Shown: piece after piece, positions 8,383 through 16,921 of the stretch
How the letters are laid out: every line of letters begins with the position of its first letter
Numbering within the stretch: position 1 is the first letter of the stretch
NCBI GenBank assembly: GCA_038227045.1
Contig: JBBRQD010000008.1
Location: forward strand, 31,746-95,745
From: JANXLS01 sp038227045
GTDB taxonomy: Bacteria > Planctomycetota > SZUA-567 > H5-PLA8
Length of the DNA stretch: 64,000 bases
Direction: 5' to 3'
Notes under the pieces: generated by a model
Told to the model about the DNA's origin: nothing
Seen by the model: only the letters and a program-made list of their open reading frames with translations
Databases searched by the model: none
Made by a program: the position numbers and the translations under genes

Positions 8383-8964
8383 ATGGCGCGAATTACCATT
8401 CCCGACGAAAACCGCGAGATCGACAACCCGCAGGAAATTAATGAGTTCTTGAAGCCTCACGGCATTGTCTACGAAAACTGGGGCGTCGAACGAAACTTGA
8501 AGGACAATCCGACGAACGAGGAGATTCTCGAGGCATACAAGCCCGAGATCGAGCGACTCAGCAAGCAGGGCGGCTATGTGACGGCGGATGTGATCAACGT
8601 CACGCCCGAGACGCCGAACCTCGATATGCTGATGAAAAAATTCAACAAGGAACACATTCACACCGACGACGAAGTGCGCTTCATGGTCAAGGGCAACGGC
8701 TTGTTTCACATTCATCCGAAACAAGGCCCCATCTTCGCCATCCGCCTCGATGCCGGCGATCTGATCAACGTGCCGAAGGGCACGCAGCACTGGTTCGATT
8801 TCTGCGAAGACCGCAAGACGCGCGCAATACGTCTCTTCGTGGACCCGGCGGGATGGACGCCTCATTATGTCGAAAATGGCGTGCACGAAAATTACATGCC
8901 AGTCTGCTTCGGCCCCGAATTCTTCCCAGTGAAGAAAGACGCGGTCAAGACTCTGGTGGGGTAA
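8383..8964 (+). CDS. mtnD: Acireductone dioxygenase
   Basis: 193 residues, the usual ARD length, preceded by AAGGAG. It is a cupin metalloenzyme. The metal ligands are visible in FNKEHIHTDDEVRFMVKGNG (His, His, Glu) and the distal His in GTQHWFDFCEDRKTRAIRLF. ARD oxidises the acireductone intermediate to the 2-keto precursor of methionine plus formate (Fe form) or to an off-pathway product (Ni form). It lies downstream of mtnB after a palindromic repeat and 34 bp upstream of mtnC. Confidence 0.96.
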   Translation: MARITIPDENREIDNPQEINEFLKPHGIVYENWGVERNLKDNPTNEEILEAYKPEIERLSKQGGYVTADVINVTPETPNLDMLMKKFNKEHIHTDDEVRFMVKGNGLFHIHPKQGPIFAIRLDAGDLINVPKGTQHWFDFCEDRKTRAIRLFVDPAGWTPHYVENGVHENYMPVCFGPEFFPVKKDAVKTLVG

Positions 8965-8998
8965 TTGTCTTCGACCGTTTCCAATTGGATGCCGACGT

Positions 8999-9685
8999 AT
9001 GACCGCGCGTGTAATTTTGCTGGATATCGAAGGCACCACGTCCTCCATCGAATACGTTTACGACGTCCTGTTTCCGTACGTTCGGCGCGAACTGCCGGGC
9101 TATTTGGGCGCGCATTGGGACGATGCGAGCGTAAAAAATGCATGCGCAAAAATTGCGTCGGAATCGGGCCGGGATGATTTTGTGGTGACGAAAGAAAACG
9201 TTCTCGTCGATGTCGTTCGGCTCATGGATGGCGACGTAAAATCGACGGGATTGAAAGAGTTGCAGGGCATCGTCTCGGGCGCGGGCTATGCAAGCGGGAA
9301 GTTGCGCGCGCATTTTTACGTCGACGTCCCGCCCGCGCTTGAACGCTGGACGAAGGCCGGCATCCAGTGCTGCGTGTATTCGTCGGGAAGCATTGAGGCG
9401 CAGAAGAGTTTCTACCGCTACGCCGAAGCCGGCGATCTTTCACACTACATCTCGGCGAACTTCGACACCACCACCGGTCCTAAGCGCGAGCGGTTGAGTT
9501 ACGAAGCCATTGCGTCCGCGTTAAATACGGCTCCGAGCGAAATATTATTTTGTAGCGACGTCCTCGCTGAGCTGGACGCCGCGCACGCTGCGGGAATGCA
9601 GACGGTGCTGGTCGTGAGGCCGGGAAACAAACCGGTCGCGGCGGGACATGCGCATCGAACGATTGGTACTTTTAAAGAAATGTAG
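8999..9685 (+). CDS. mtnC: Enolase-phosphatase E1 (methionine salvage)
   Basis: 228 residues. It is a HAD protein with the MtnC-specific motif I LLDIEGTTSSIEYVYDVLFP, motif II VYSSGSIEAQK, and the C-terminal FCSDVLAELDAAHAAGMQTV motif. It enolises and dephosphorylates the diketo phosphate to the acireductone used by MtnD. The order mtnB-mtnD-mtnC with short gaps suggests one transcript. A hairpin with the shared CTGCCAGCCCGTCC sequence follows the stop. Confidence 0.96.
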   Translation: MTARVILLDIEGTTSSIEYVYDVLFPYVRRELPGYLGAHWDDASVKNACAKIASESGRDDFVVTKENVLVDVVRLMDGDVKSTGLKELQGIVSGAGYASGKLRAHFYVDVPPALERWTKAGIQCCVYSSGSIEAQKSFYRYAEAGDLSHYISANFDTTTGPKRERLSYEAIASALNTAPSEILFCSDVLAELDAAHAAGMQTVLVVRPGNKPVAAGHAHRTIGTFKEM

Positions 9686-9711
9686 GACGGACTGCCAGCC
9701 CGTCCCCTGCT
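9685..9711. repeat. Hairpin of the CTGCCAGCCCGTCC family, possible terminator
   Basis: GGACGG and CCGTCC pair around ACTGCCAGC; the sequence continues CCTGCTTTTTC. The core CTGCCAGCCCGTCC is repeated at 33102-33122 downstream of urtE. The position directly after mtnC and before a convergent gene fits a terminator built from a repeat. Confidence 0.5.
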
Positions 9712-9714
9712 TTT

Positions 9715-11667
9715 TCAATTCGCCAGAAACAACACGTGATTTCCGTTCTCGCACTCTTTGATTTTAAGCGAGAAATTCTGAAAATAATTCTCGTCCGGAA
9801 AGCCGTGTCCCTCGGGCAAAGCAGTCTGGCTCGTCCCGATAGTATAAACGCGCGGCGGCGACGATTCGTACTGAATGAACTGCCCGCGCTTATTCGGATC
9901 GGACGGGACCGAGGGAAGATACAACGGAACGCAATCGTTCAGCGTGCTGGGCCAGGTACCGAAATGTTGCTGGTAACGCTTCACGCCGATGGCGGCTTCG
10001 AGGAGGCGCAGGGATTCCATCGCGTCAAATTTGGCGCACATTTTTTCGTTAATGAAGAGATATGTGACCGAGTGACGACGCTCGCGCTCGACGAATTGAT
10101 TTATCTCCTCCCGATCCATTCGTTGAGTCATCATTAGTTTTAACATCGTCATCATCGAATCCCAATCCATCTCAAGGCTCCAGCGTCGAAGCGCGGATTC
10201 GCGCAACATCGTATCAACGTCCGCCTTTCCGGGCCATGCTCCAAGGTTGATGCGCTCGCGATCAAGATCTACGAGACTGAATAGATACCTGAAATATAAG
10301 GAGCGGTTATAGAATTCGCCACGCGCTTCTAAATGCTCAGTCAATGCTTTACGGAATTCGATTAAGTCAATGTCGTTTGGTTTTGCATCCGGCTGAAACA
10401 ACGCCGCCGCGACCGTTAACACCGATTTCGTTTCTATTTTCAGAGTGGTTTCACCACTGCTAAAGGTAGGAAGAGCACTTCGATGTCTGACGTAACGCAG
10501 GCATGCCTTGAAATTTTCGGTAGCCGCTTGCCATTTACCGTTTGCGGCGGTCTGCCGCAGGTCCAACAGCACACAGCCTTGAACATCGTCCAATTCCGAC
10601 CGAAAAGTACCCGACGGCGAGAATTGCATGAAATCGTAATTGATTCCAAAATCGATTCCCTTCACTGCTGCAGCTTGCCGGAAATAGGAAAGCGCCGTCA
10701 AATTTTTAGCCACTTCGTTCCGAGCCGAGGGTGCATTCCAATTCATTTCAGCCCAATTATGATTCAGCCTGTAATTGCTCAAACGCGCAAGCTTGTAAAT
10801 CGTCTCTGCATTCTCGGTTGGCGGAAGACTGGGCGGCTGAAACGATTTCAATTCCGTCACGCGCGCCTCCGCGGCCCCGCGTATTCGTGCCGCGAGCGCA
10901 TCATCCTGCACTCGCGTTGCCATAAAAAAATACGCGTAGAACGTCGCCACTCCAGCGACTACAAAGCCCGCGGTGACAATGAACGCGCGAAATTTTGCCC
11001 AGCCTTCCGGGCCGCGCCGCCAGTTCGAATATTTGTTCTTCTCGAAGAGCACGAATTGCACCGCGACGCGAGTGATCGCGATTGCAATGCAGAGAATCAG
11101 CGCGACGATCCACAAAAATCCGGCGTCTTCGGTGGCGCGGAGATTCAGCACGCAGATTATTCCCGACCACCAGGCGAGCGGCGAGAGCCAATAGAGCGCG
11201 AAGAGCCACAGACGCGGCGTGGCGCTTTCGTTTTCTTTGCGGATCGCCAGCCAGCCCGGCATGTTTTTGACCGCCGCCTGAAGCACCGCTCCGCGCACCA
11301 GCAGAGTGGAAATCAGCGCGGCCGCCAGCAGCAGCGCGTTGATGTTGGGAGCGTTCTTATCGTTGGACGCGTGAGCGGCCGGATGCAGCCAATTGAACAA
11401 TTGCGTCGCCAGCGCCATGCCGGTGGCGTGCAGGCCGAACATCAGCATCCAGGCGGCAAGGCCGATGCGGTGCCGCCAGAATACGCGCGCGCTCAATGCC
11501 GAGGCGCCCAGTGTTCCGAGAATCAGGCCGCCAAGAATGACCCAGCGCCCCTGCATTTCCGCCGCGCCGCCGAACGTCAGCACATTTCCGGTCACGATTG
11601 CGAGAAAAGCCAGCAACACCAGACCGCTTAGCGCGGCGTCTATTTTGGAATCGCGGGTCGTGTTCAT
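9715..11667 (-). CDS. Large membrane protein of unknown function
   Basis: 650 residues. The N-terminal ~260 residues contain about six hydrophobic segments (LVLLAFLAIVTGNVL, WVILGGLILGTLGASALSA, LWLFALYWLSPLAWW and others). The remaining ~390 residues are soluble and probably outside the cytoplasm, mostly helical, ending in a short beta region with SPPRVYTIGTSQTALPEGHG, reminiscent of the C-terminal part of pseudopilin-like or general-secretion-associated planctomycete proteins, but no family is recognised. The start abuts the stop of the thioredoxin-like gene with no gap, so the two are co-transcribed. Confidence 0.7.
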   Translation of the reverse strand: MNTTRDSKIDAALSGLVLLAFLAIVTGNVLTFGGAAEMQGRWVILGGLILGTLGASALSARVFWRHRIGLAAWMLMFGLHATGMALATQLFNWLHPAAHASNDKNAPNINALLLAAALISTLLVRGAVLQAAVKNMPGWLAIRKENESATPRLWLFALYWLSPLAWWSGIICVLNLRATEDAGFLWIVALILCIAIAITRVAVQFVLFEKNKYSNWRRGPEGWAKFRAFIVTAGFVVAGVATFYAYFFMATRVQDDALAARIRGAAEARVTELKSFQPPSLPPTENAETIYKLARLSNYRLNHNWAEMNWNAPSARNEVAKNLTALSYFRQAAAVKGIDFGINYDFMQFSPSGTFRSELDDVQGCVLLDLRQTAANGKWQAATENFKACLRYVRHRSALPTFSSGETTLKIETKSVLTVAAALFQPDAKPNDIDLIEFRKALTEHLEARGEFYNRSLYFRYLFSLVDLDRERINLGAWPGKADVDTMLRESALRRWSLEMDWDSMMTMLKLMMTQRMDREEINQFVERERRHSVTYLFINEKMCAKFDAMESLRLLEAAIGVKRYQQHFGTWPSTLNDCVPLYLPSVPSDPNKRGQFIQYESSPPRVYTIGTSQTALPEGHGFPDENYFQNFSLKIKECENGNHVLFLAN

Positions 11668-12222
11668 CTATTTCTGTTCGAGGAGTGATTCGATTTTAGC
11701 TTTCAACGCGGCGTAATCGGCGTCGCCTTTGACGTATTGGCCGCCGGGATGAATGAATTGCACGACGCCCTTGCGGTCAATAAGGAAGCTGACGCTGGTC
11801 CATTTTTTTCGGTCGCCTACAAGCCACCATTGTTTCAGCGTGCGGCTCGATGGATCAACGGCCACCGGGAATTTAAAGCCATACAACGCGGCATATTTCT
11901 TGACTTCATCGAGGTCGAGCGGCGTGGCTTTTTTATGCGTGTAAATGCCCACTACTTGCAAGCCTTTTTCCGTGTAGATTTCATTGAATTCATTCAACGC
12001 CGGAGCGGTGGCGCGGCAGAACGGGCACTCGGGCGAAGTCCACCAGCGCACCAGCACCACCTTGCCGCGCAACTCGGGCAGTTTCAGCGGGCCGGAGTTG
12101 AACCAATTTTCCAAATTCCATTCCGGCGCGGGCGAGCCGACCGCCAGAGGTGCCGGCGGCGGCGTCTCTTCGCAAGGCGCAAGCGTGCACATCAAGGCGA
12201 TCACGGCGAGGATTGATTTCAT
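11668..12222 (-). CDS. Secreted thioredoxin-like (TlpA/peroxiredoxin-type) protein
   Basis: 184 residues. It has a short signal sequence (MKSILAVIALMCTLAPC), then GSPAPEWNLENW typical of the AhpC/TSA-Redoxin domain start. The active site is WTSPECPFCRATAPALNEF, giving a CPFC dithiol, and the family's central insert and cis-Pro region follow (FLIDRKGVVQFIHPG). Expected in the periplasm as a thiol-disulfide reductase. It is the first gene of a two-gene unit with the membrane protein at 9715-11667. The partner oxidoreductase is not obvious. Confidence 0.85.
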   Translation of the reverse strand: MKSILAVIALMCTLAPCEETPPPAPLAVGSPAPEWNLENWFNSGPLKLPELRGKVVLVRWWTSPECPFCRATAPALNEFNEIYTEKGLQVVGIYTHKKATPLDLDEVKKYAALYGFKFPVAVDPSSRTLKQWWLVGDRKKWTSVSFLIDRKGVVQFIHPGGQYVKGDADYAALKAKIESLLEQK

Positions 12223-12396
12223 AGTTGTCCGATCCAGCGTCCAATCTACAATTAAGCTGAAACACAGTCGAGTGCGATTATGGGTTCAGCACGGCGGAGA
12301 CTCCACAAGAGAGGTGATTGACTCCGCCTGATGCTTGATGCAAAATATGCGCACTCGAGTTTTTTCAATTGCCTCGCTGCCTCATCCAACGATGCA

Positions 12397-12418
12397 TTCC
12401 GCACTCTAATGTGCGGAA
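12397..12418. promoter_or_regulatory. Perfect 8-bp inverted repeat upstream of two small genes
   Basis: TTCCGCAC TCTAAT GTGCGGAA lies about 35 bp before the ATG at 12453, which is itself preceded by CAGGAG. It may be an operator or a leader hairpin; no T-run follows. No protein is seen in the 230-bp divergent intergenic region. Confidence 0.35.
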
Positions 12419-12452
12419 CGGCGCAACGTTTTAATACACAGGAGATCAACGC

Positions 12453-12875
12453 ATGTACGGCGCATGGCATTTCATTCACGGATACAGTGGCGCGGTCGAG
12501 GATACGCAGACGGTTGGATCGTTGGAACGCAAAGGCTGGGGCTTAAGCTTCTGGCAGCGGGCTCACACTATTAATTGGGTGCATTTCGCGATTCCCTCGC
12601 ATGCTCAATACGGCTGGCGCGTGGATCACCTGCATCTCAAATTCACCACCGGCGAACATGCGCGGGTCAGCGAGATTCATTTGTGGGACGGCAATGTGCG
12701 GATACTGCAACAGCCCGTCGAATTTTCCGGCGGCGAAATCGATGCCATGATGGAACTCGGCAAAGAGTTTGAAATCAATCGCGCGCTGGGCGTCTCGATC
12801 AAGGTCGAAGCGAACGAAGCGGGAGACGGGCATTTCATGTTCCACGCGGTCGGGGCGAATTTCAGGCAAGTCTAA
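12453..12875 (+). CDS. Conserved-looking hypothetical protein
   Basis: 140 residues with CAGGAG before the ATG. No signal peptide or membrane segment. The sequence has a regular beta pattern with many aromatic residues (MYGAWHFIHGYSGAV, GWGLSFWQRAHTINWVHFAIP, VSEIHLWDGNVRILQQP, HFMFHAVGANFRQV), suggesting a compact beta-sandwich. I do not recognise the family. It is 11 bp upstream of the next small secreted protein and likely co-transcribed. Confidence 0.65.
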   Translation: MYGAWHFIHGYSGAVEDTQTVGSLERKGWGLSFWQRAHTINWVHFAIPSHAQYGWRVDHLHLKFTTGEHARVSEIHLWDGNVRILQQPVEFSGGEIDAMMELGKEFEINRALGVSIKVEANEAGDGHFMFHAVGANFRQV

Positions 12876-12886
12876 GGTGGGAAACG

Positions 12887-13438
12887 ATGCGAATTCTATT
12901 TTGTCTCGTACTGACGGTCTGCGCGGCAGCACATGCCGAATCGCAGACCATTTCGCCCAAAGCACGCGCGGAAATGGATAAGCTCGATGCGAAAATCAGC
13001 GTGCTGAATCACGACATCCGGCAGAATGCGATCAAGGCCACCGAGTTCAAGAACAAAGTCGAGACACTGCGTGAGAAAATTAACGAAGCGAAAGATCCCG
13101 ACAACCGCGCGCGCCTTGAAAAAGCGCTCGCCACTATGGACGAGCAGAAAAAGTTCTACGACGCATTGATTTCAAGCCAGCGCACGACAATCGCGGATCT
13201 CCTCACGGAGCGCCGCTTCATGTCCAACGCCTATCAAGGCGAAACGATCAAGGAGCGCAACACGACGCTCGGTGTCGAAGGCGATGCTGCGAAACGAGCG
13301 GCGGCTGAGGAACGCAAACGGGAAGACGAACGCACGGGTCGGACTCAAACTGCCGGCGGAATTTCGACCGACGATTCTGAAAACAACGGCGACTCAGAAC
13401 CGAATCCGCGCCGGGCCGTTCGGCTTAACCGGAAATAG
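12887..13438 (+). CDS. Secreted coiled-coil protein, hypothetical
   Basis: 183 residues with a signal peptide MRILFCLVLTVCAAAHA. Residues ~25-110 are a heptad-rich helix (MDKLDAKISVLNHDIRQNA, then KNKVETLREKINEAKD), and the C-terminal ~60 residues are charged, low-complexity and probably disordered (Glu/Arg/Lys then Asp/Asn/Pro). This is the composition of small periplasmic coiled-coil proteins; no conserved family seen. It lies in a short same-strand run with the genes on either side. Confidence 0.65.
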   Translation: MRILFCLVLTVCAAAHAESQTISPKARAEMDKLDAKISVLNHDIRQNAIKATEFKNKVETLREKINEAKDPDNRARLEKALATMDEQKKFYDALISSQRTTIADLLTERRFMSNAYQGETIKERNTTLGVEGDAAKRAAAEERKREDERTGRTQTAGGISTDDSENNGDSEPNPRRAVRLNRK

Positions 13439-13472
13439 CCGTTTTCCGCGGATGCACGGCATATATTAAAAG

Positions 13473-16319
13473 ATGCGTATCCTCAAACTCCTCATTATTT
13501 CCGCAGTGCTGTTGCGTGTTGTCAGCGCCGCTCAGCCTTACTCCGGCCTCTCGCCTGAAGAGGCTGTCAAAGCGTTTAAATTGCCTGATGGTTTTCACGC
13601 GGCGCTCGTTGCCGCTGAGCCGGATGTCATGCAGCCTGTCGCGTTTGATTTTGACGACCGCGGGCGGCTTTGGGTCGCGGAGTTTCTATCGTTTCCGAAA
13701 TGGGCGCCGGAAGGGCACGACCGCATCGTTCTCCTTGAAGACACGAAGGGGGGCGGGCGCATGGATAAGTGCTCCGTCGTCTGGGACAAGGCGAATTACC
13801 TGACGAGCTTCACGCTGGGTTTCGGCGGGATTTGGGCGACGTCGCCGCCAAATCTGTTTTTTATTCCGTGCGATTTCAACTCGGACAAACCCGTGGCAGG
13901 TGAACCGCAAATCGTGCTCGATGGCTGGTCGCACGCCGGCACGCACAACGTTGTCAACGGCCTGACCTGGGGGCCGGACGGCTGGCTGTATGGCGGCAAC
14001 GGCATCAGTTCGCGTTCGCGTATCGGGCCACCGGGTACGCCGGATAGCGCGCGCGTGTTTATCGATGGAGGCATCTGGCGCTACCATCCGGTGACTAAGA
14101 AGCTCGAACAAATCTGCACGGGTATGACCAATCCGTGGGGCATGGATTGGGACGAACGCGGCGAACTGTTTTGCACGAACAACGTCACCGCGCATTTGTT
14201 TCACGTCGTCCCCGGCGCGCGCTTCGAACGCTCTCACGAATCGGACCGCAATCCGTACACGTATGAATTAATGGGCGGCATCGCGGACCACAAGCATTAC
14301 GAGGGCGCGAACTGGGCGGACATCAAGAAGCCGGGACCGCACGCTGATCTCGGCGGCGGACATTCGCACGTCGGTGCGCTGATCTATAAAGGGAGCGACT
14401 GGCCGGAAAAATACCGCAACACAATTTTTATGTGCAACACGCACGGCAACCGGATCAACGCCGACAAATTGGAATTGACCAAAGACGGCTACGTCGCGCA
14501 CCACGGCGAGGATTTCATGCTCTCAAACGACAAATCGTTTCGCGGCGTGACACTGAAGATGGGGCCGGACGGAGCGATGTATGTGTCGGACTGGCATCAG
14601 GACGGGGAATGTCATTCTGGGACTGAGGTGGGGAGCGGGCGGATTTATAAGATTTGGTATGGAGAAACGGTTCCTGAGATAACCAATGAAATCAAGACTA
14701 TGGCTTATGTACACGATAAGACCATGTCTTTGAAGGACGCCAAGCCTTGGCCTGCTGCGCACAGGATTAGAATTAATGTTGAGGCTTTTGCAAAATCGGA
14801 TGCGAAGGACAGACGATTATTTGTTTGGTCGGCGGAGCCAGGATGTTATACACTTGAAATGGCCGAAAATGCACCTGCGGATGTGACCGACCTTACCCAA
14901 GTTCCGGCTGTCAGTCACTTCAACAACGTTGAGCGTTGGATTGAAAAAGTCGAGAGTAGAGGCGATTCTTTGAATCGACTGTACGCGTATACAGCGGTGC
15001 TCCGTTCAGTTTGGACCATTGCATTGAGAAAAGATATTCTCTTAAGACTTGCAAAGTTGCAAAACGACACCGACTGCCGCAACAATCGCGTCATGCTCTG
15101 GTACGCCATCGAGCCCCTCGTGGAAAACGATCCAGCTTGGGCATTCACTGTTTTCCGCGAAACCAAGATTCCCGCACTTCGCCCCTTCATCGCGCGCAGA
15201 ATGTCTGAACACAAATTGCCGCTGACCGTCGAAGAACTGGTCAAAACGAAAGACACCGAGTTGCAACTCGATCTCCTGAAAGGAATGGCGGCGGCGCTGC
15301 ATGGGCGTTTTAAAGTTGAGGCACCGCCCGGCTGGAAAGAGTGGTACGAAAAAACATCGTCGAGTGAGAATGCCGACATCAAAGCCGTTGCCCAACAAAT
15401 CGCCGCCGTCTTCGGCGACGCGGTGTCGCTGGATGCGCTGCGCAAAATTGCCGCCGATAAAAAAGCCGGACTTATTCCGCGGCAGAATGCGCTGCAGTCG
15501 CTGCTGGATGCGCGCGACGATACCATCGTGCCGCTGCTGCGGCTGCTTATCCGCGACCTGGACATGCGCCGCGACGCCTTGCGCGCGCTGGCACGCTACG
15601 ACGATGCGCAGACGCCTTTGGTGATCCTGCAGCTTTATCCGAATTTCGATACCGCAGACAAGGCCGAGGCGCTCGCCACGCTCGCCGCCCGTCCCGCGTC
15701 GGCTCAGGCTCTCGCGACTGCGTTGAAGAACAAGAACGTGCCAGGCAGCGATCTCAACGCCGCCGTGGTCCGCGCGCTGCAGTCGCACGGCATCGCCGAA
15801 CTTGACGCCTGGATCGCGGCGAACTGGGGAATGTCGCGCACGACACCAGGCGACAAGCTCAACGAAATCGCGCGCCTGAAAAAACTCGTCGCCGATACCG
15901 CGCCGAAAACAGCCAGCGTCGAGCACGGTAAAGAACTCTTCAAAAAGACCTGCTTCGGCTGCCACACGCTCTTCGGCGAAGGCGGCAAAGTCGGCCCGGA
16001 TCTGACCGGTTCCGGCCGCGCGAACATCGATTATCTGCTGGTGAACGTGATCGATCCCAATGCCATCGTGCCGCAGGAATATCTGGCATGGACCGTCAAA
16101 ACGAACGACGGCCGCGTGCTGAACGGCCTCGTGCGCAACGAAACGGAGAACGGTTTCGATGTCGTCACCGCGACGGAGACGATTGCGCTGCGAACGGACG
16201 ATGTGAAATCAAAGAAGCGCGGGACGCTTTCGATGATGCCGGAAGGAATTTTGAATGGTTTGAAAGACAGCGAGATTTTGGATTTGATTGCGTTTTTGCA
16301 GAGCGGTGTGGGGCGGTGA
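13473..16319 (+). CDS. Secreted propeller-HEAT-cytochrome c fusion (putative haem-binding dehydrogenase-like protein)
   Basis: 948 residues with a signal peptide (MRILKLLIISAVLLRVVSA). Residues ~20-395 form a glucose/sorbosone-dehydrogenase-like propeller (FDDRGRLWVAEF, GLTWGPDGWLYGGNG, MGPDGAMYVSDWHQDGECHSG). A helical HEAT-like middle follows, then a C-terminal haem domain of ~130 residues with CFGCHTLFGEGGKVGPDLTG (CxxCH) and a downstream Met-containing SMMPEG. Such fusions are abundant in planctomycetes and verrucomicrobia and are presumed to oxidise sugars or alcohols; the substrate is unknown. From about 14640 to 15060 the codon use is visibly more AT-rich, and the sequence does not look like the helical repeats usually found after the propeller. 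Confidence 0.88.
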   Translation: MRILKLLIISAVLLRVVSAAQPYSGLSPEEAVKAFKLPDGFHAALVAAEPDVMQPVAFDFDDRGRLWVAEFLSFPKWAPEGHDRIVLLEDTKGGGRMDKCSVVWDKANYLTSFTLGFGGIWATSPPNLFFIPCDFNSDKPVAGEPQIVLDGWSHAGTHNVVNGLTWGPDGWLYGGNGISSRSRIGPPGTPDSARVFIDGGIWRYHPVTKKLEQICTGMTNPWGMDWDERGELFCTNNVTAHLFHVVPGARFERSHESDRNPYTYELMGGIADHKHYEGANWADIKKPGPHADLGGGHSHVGALIYKGSDWPEKYRNTIFMCNTHGNRINADKLELTKDGYVAHHGEDFMLSNDKSFRGVTLKMGPDGAMYVSDWHQDGECHSGTEVGSGRIYKIWYGETVPEITNEIKTMAYVHDKTMSLKDAKPWPAAHRIRINVEAFAKSDAKDRRLFVWSAEPGCYTLEMAENAPADVTDLTQVPAVSHFNNVERWIEKVESRGDSLNRLYAYTAVLRSVWTIALRKDILLRLAKLQNDTDCRNNRVMLWYAIEPLVENDPAWAFTVFRETKIPALRPFIARRMSEHKLPLTVEELVKTKDTELQLDLLKGMAAALHGRFKVEAPPGWKEWYEKTSSSENADIKAVAQQIAAVFGDAVSLDALRKIAADKKAGLIPRQNALQSLLDARDDTIVPLLRLLIRDLDMRRDALRALARYDDAQTPLVILQLYPNFDTADKAEALATLAARPASAQALATALKNKNVPGSDLNAAVVRALQSHGIAELDAWIAANWGMSRTTPGDKLNEIARLKKLVADTAPKTASVEHGKELFKKTCFGCHTLFGEGGKVGPDLTGSGRANIDYLLVNVIDPNAIVPQEYLAWTVKTNDGRVLNGLVRNETENGFDVVTATETIALRTDDVKSKKRGTLSMMPEGILNGLKDSEILDLIAFLQSGVGR

Positions 16320-16415
16320 TCGAAACAGGCGCTCGAATGCAGCTTGATTGTATTGAGTGGCACCCTTCAAGAAGGCTCAAGCTGAATTCAAAGACCTTCG
16401 CGCAATCTGAACGGC

Positions 16416-16868
16416 TCAAACTATCGCGCGGTTCTCCGCCTCGTTCTTCGTGTCTTTCGAATAACCCGTCTCCTGGCGATTCTGGTTGACGCGGTGCTTC
16501 GCCGTGTAGAGGCGATGGAACTCGTCGGCGGTCAAGCCCGAGGCGAGCGCGAGACTGGTCAGGAAGTGCATCAAATCGACGATTTCGACGCGGATGTTTT
16601 GCAGATCGATCTTGTCTTTGCTCCACCATTTCCACAGCAAGTCGGCTTCCACCTCCTCGGCCTCGCCCTGAAGCGCGCGCAGATAGTTGCGCAGCCACAG
16701 ATTCGGCAAGCCGTTCGGCCCCAGTTCGCCGCGTTCAAGCGCCGCCTGAATCGCGGCCATCGTGAGCAGTTGTCCGTCCGGCCCGTGAATGTCCTGCTTC
16801 TTGAAAATGCCGTCGTTCAATTCGCCTTGCAGCGTGAAGATGTCTTTGAGCTTGTCGATTTCCGCCAT
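16416..16868 (-). CDS. dUTPase of the dimeric all-alpha (MazG-related) type
   Basis: 150 residues from the ATG at 16868; a TTG at 16925 overlapping the upstream stop is an alternative start that would add 19 residues. The family pattern is clear: an N-terminal LFxLQxxLN-like segment (IFTLQGELNDGIF), LWLRNYLRALQGEAEEVEAD with the first acidic metal-binding pair, LLWKWWSK, then NIRVEIVDLMHFLTSLAL with the second ExxD. These helices bind Mg2+ and hydrolyse dUTP to dUMP in dimeric dUTPases. It follows the PpiC-type gene on the same strand. Confidence 0.75.
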   Translation of the reverse strand: MAEIDKLKDIFTLQGELNDGIFKKQDIHGPDGQLLTMAAIQAALERGELGPNGLPNLWLRNYLRALQGEAEEVEADLLWKWWSKDKIDLQNIRVEIVDLMHFLTSLALASGLTADEFHRLYTAKHRVNQNRQETGYSKDTKNEAENRAIV

Positions 16869-16921
16869 GCCTATGCCTTTCGCGTTTGATGGGTTTTCTT
16901 TGGCGGTTGAGGTTTCCGTAT

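Noticed and set aside
10483..11631. Long open frame on the plus strand (382 codons) opposite the membrane protein gene
   Set aside because: Its translation is Arg/His/Gln-rich without hydrophobic or motif structure, while the opposite frame has clear membrane helices. It is an antisense shadow.
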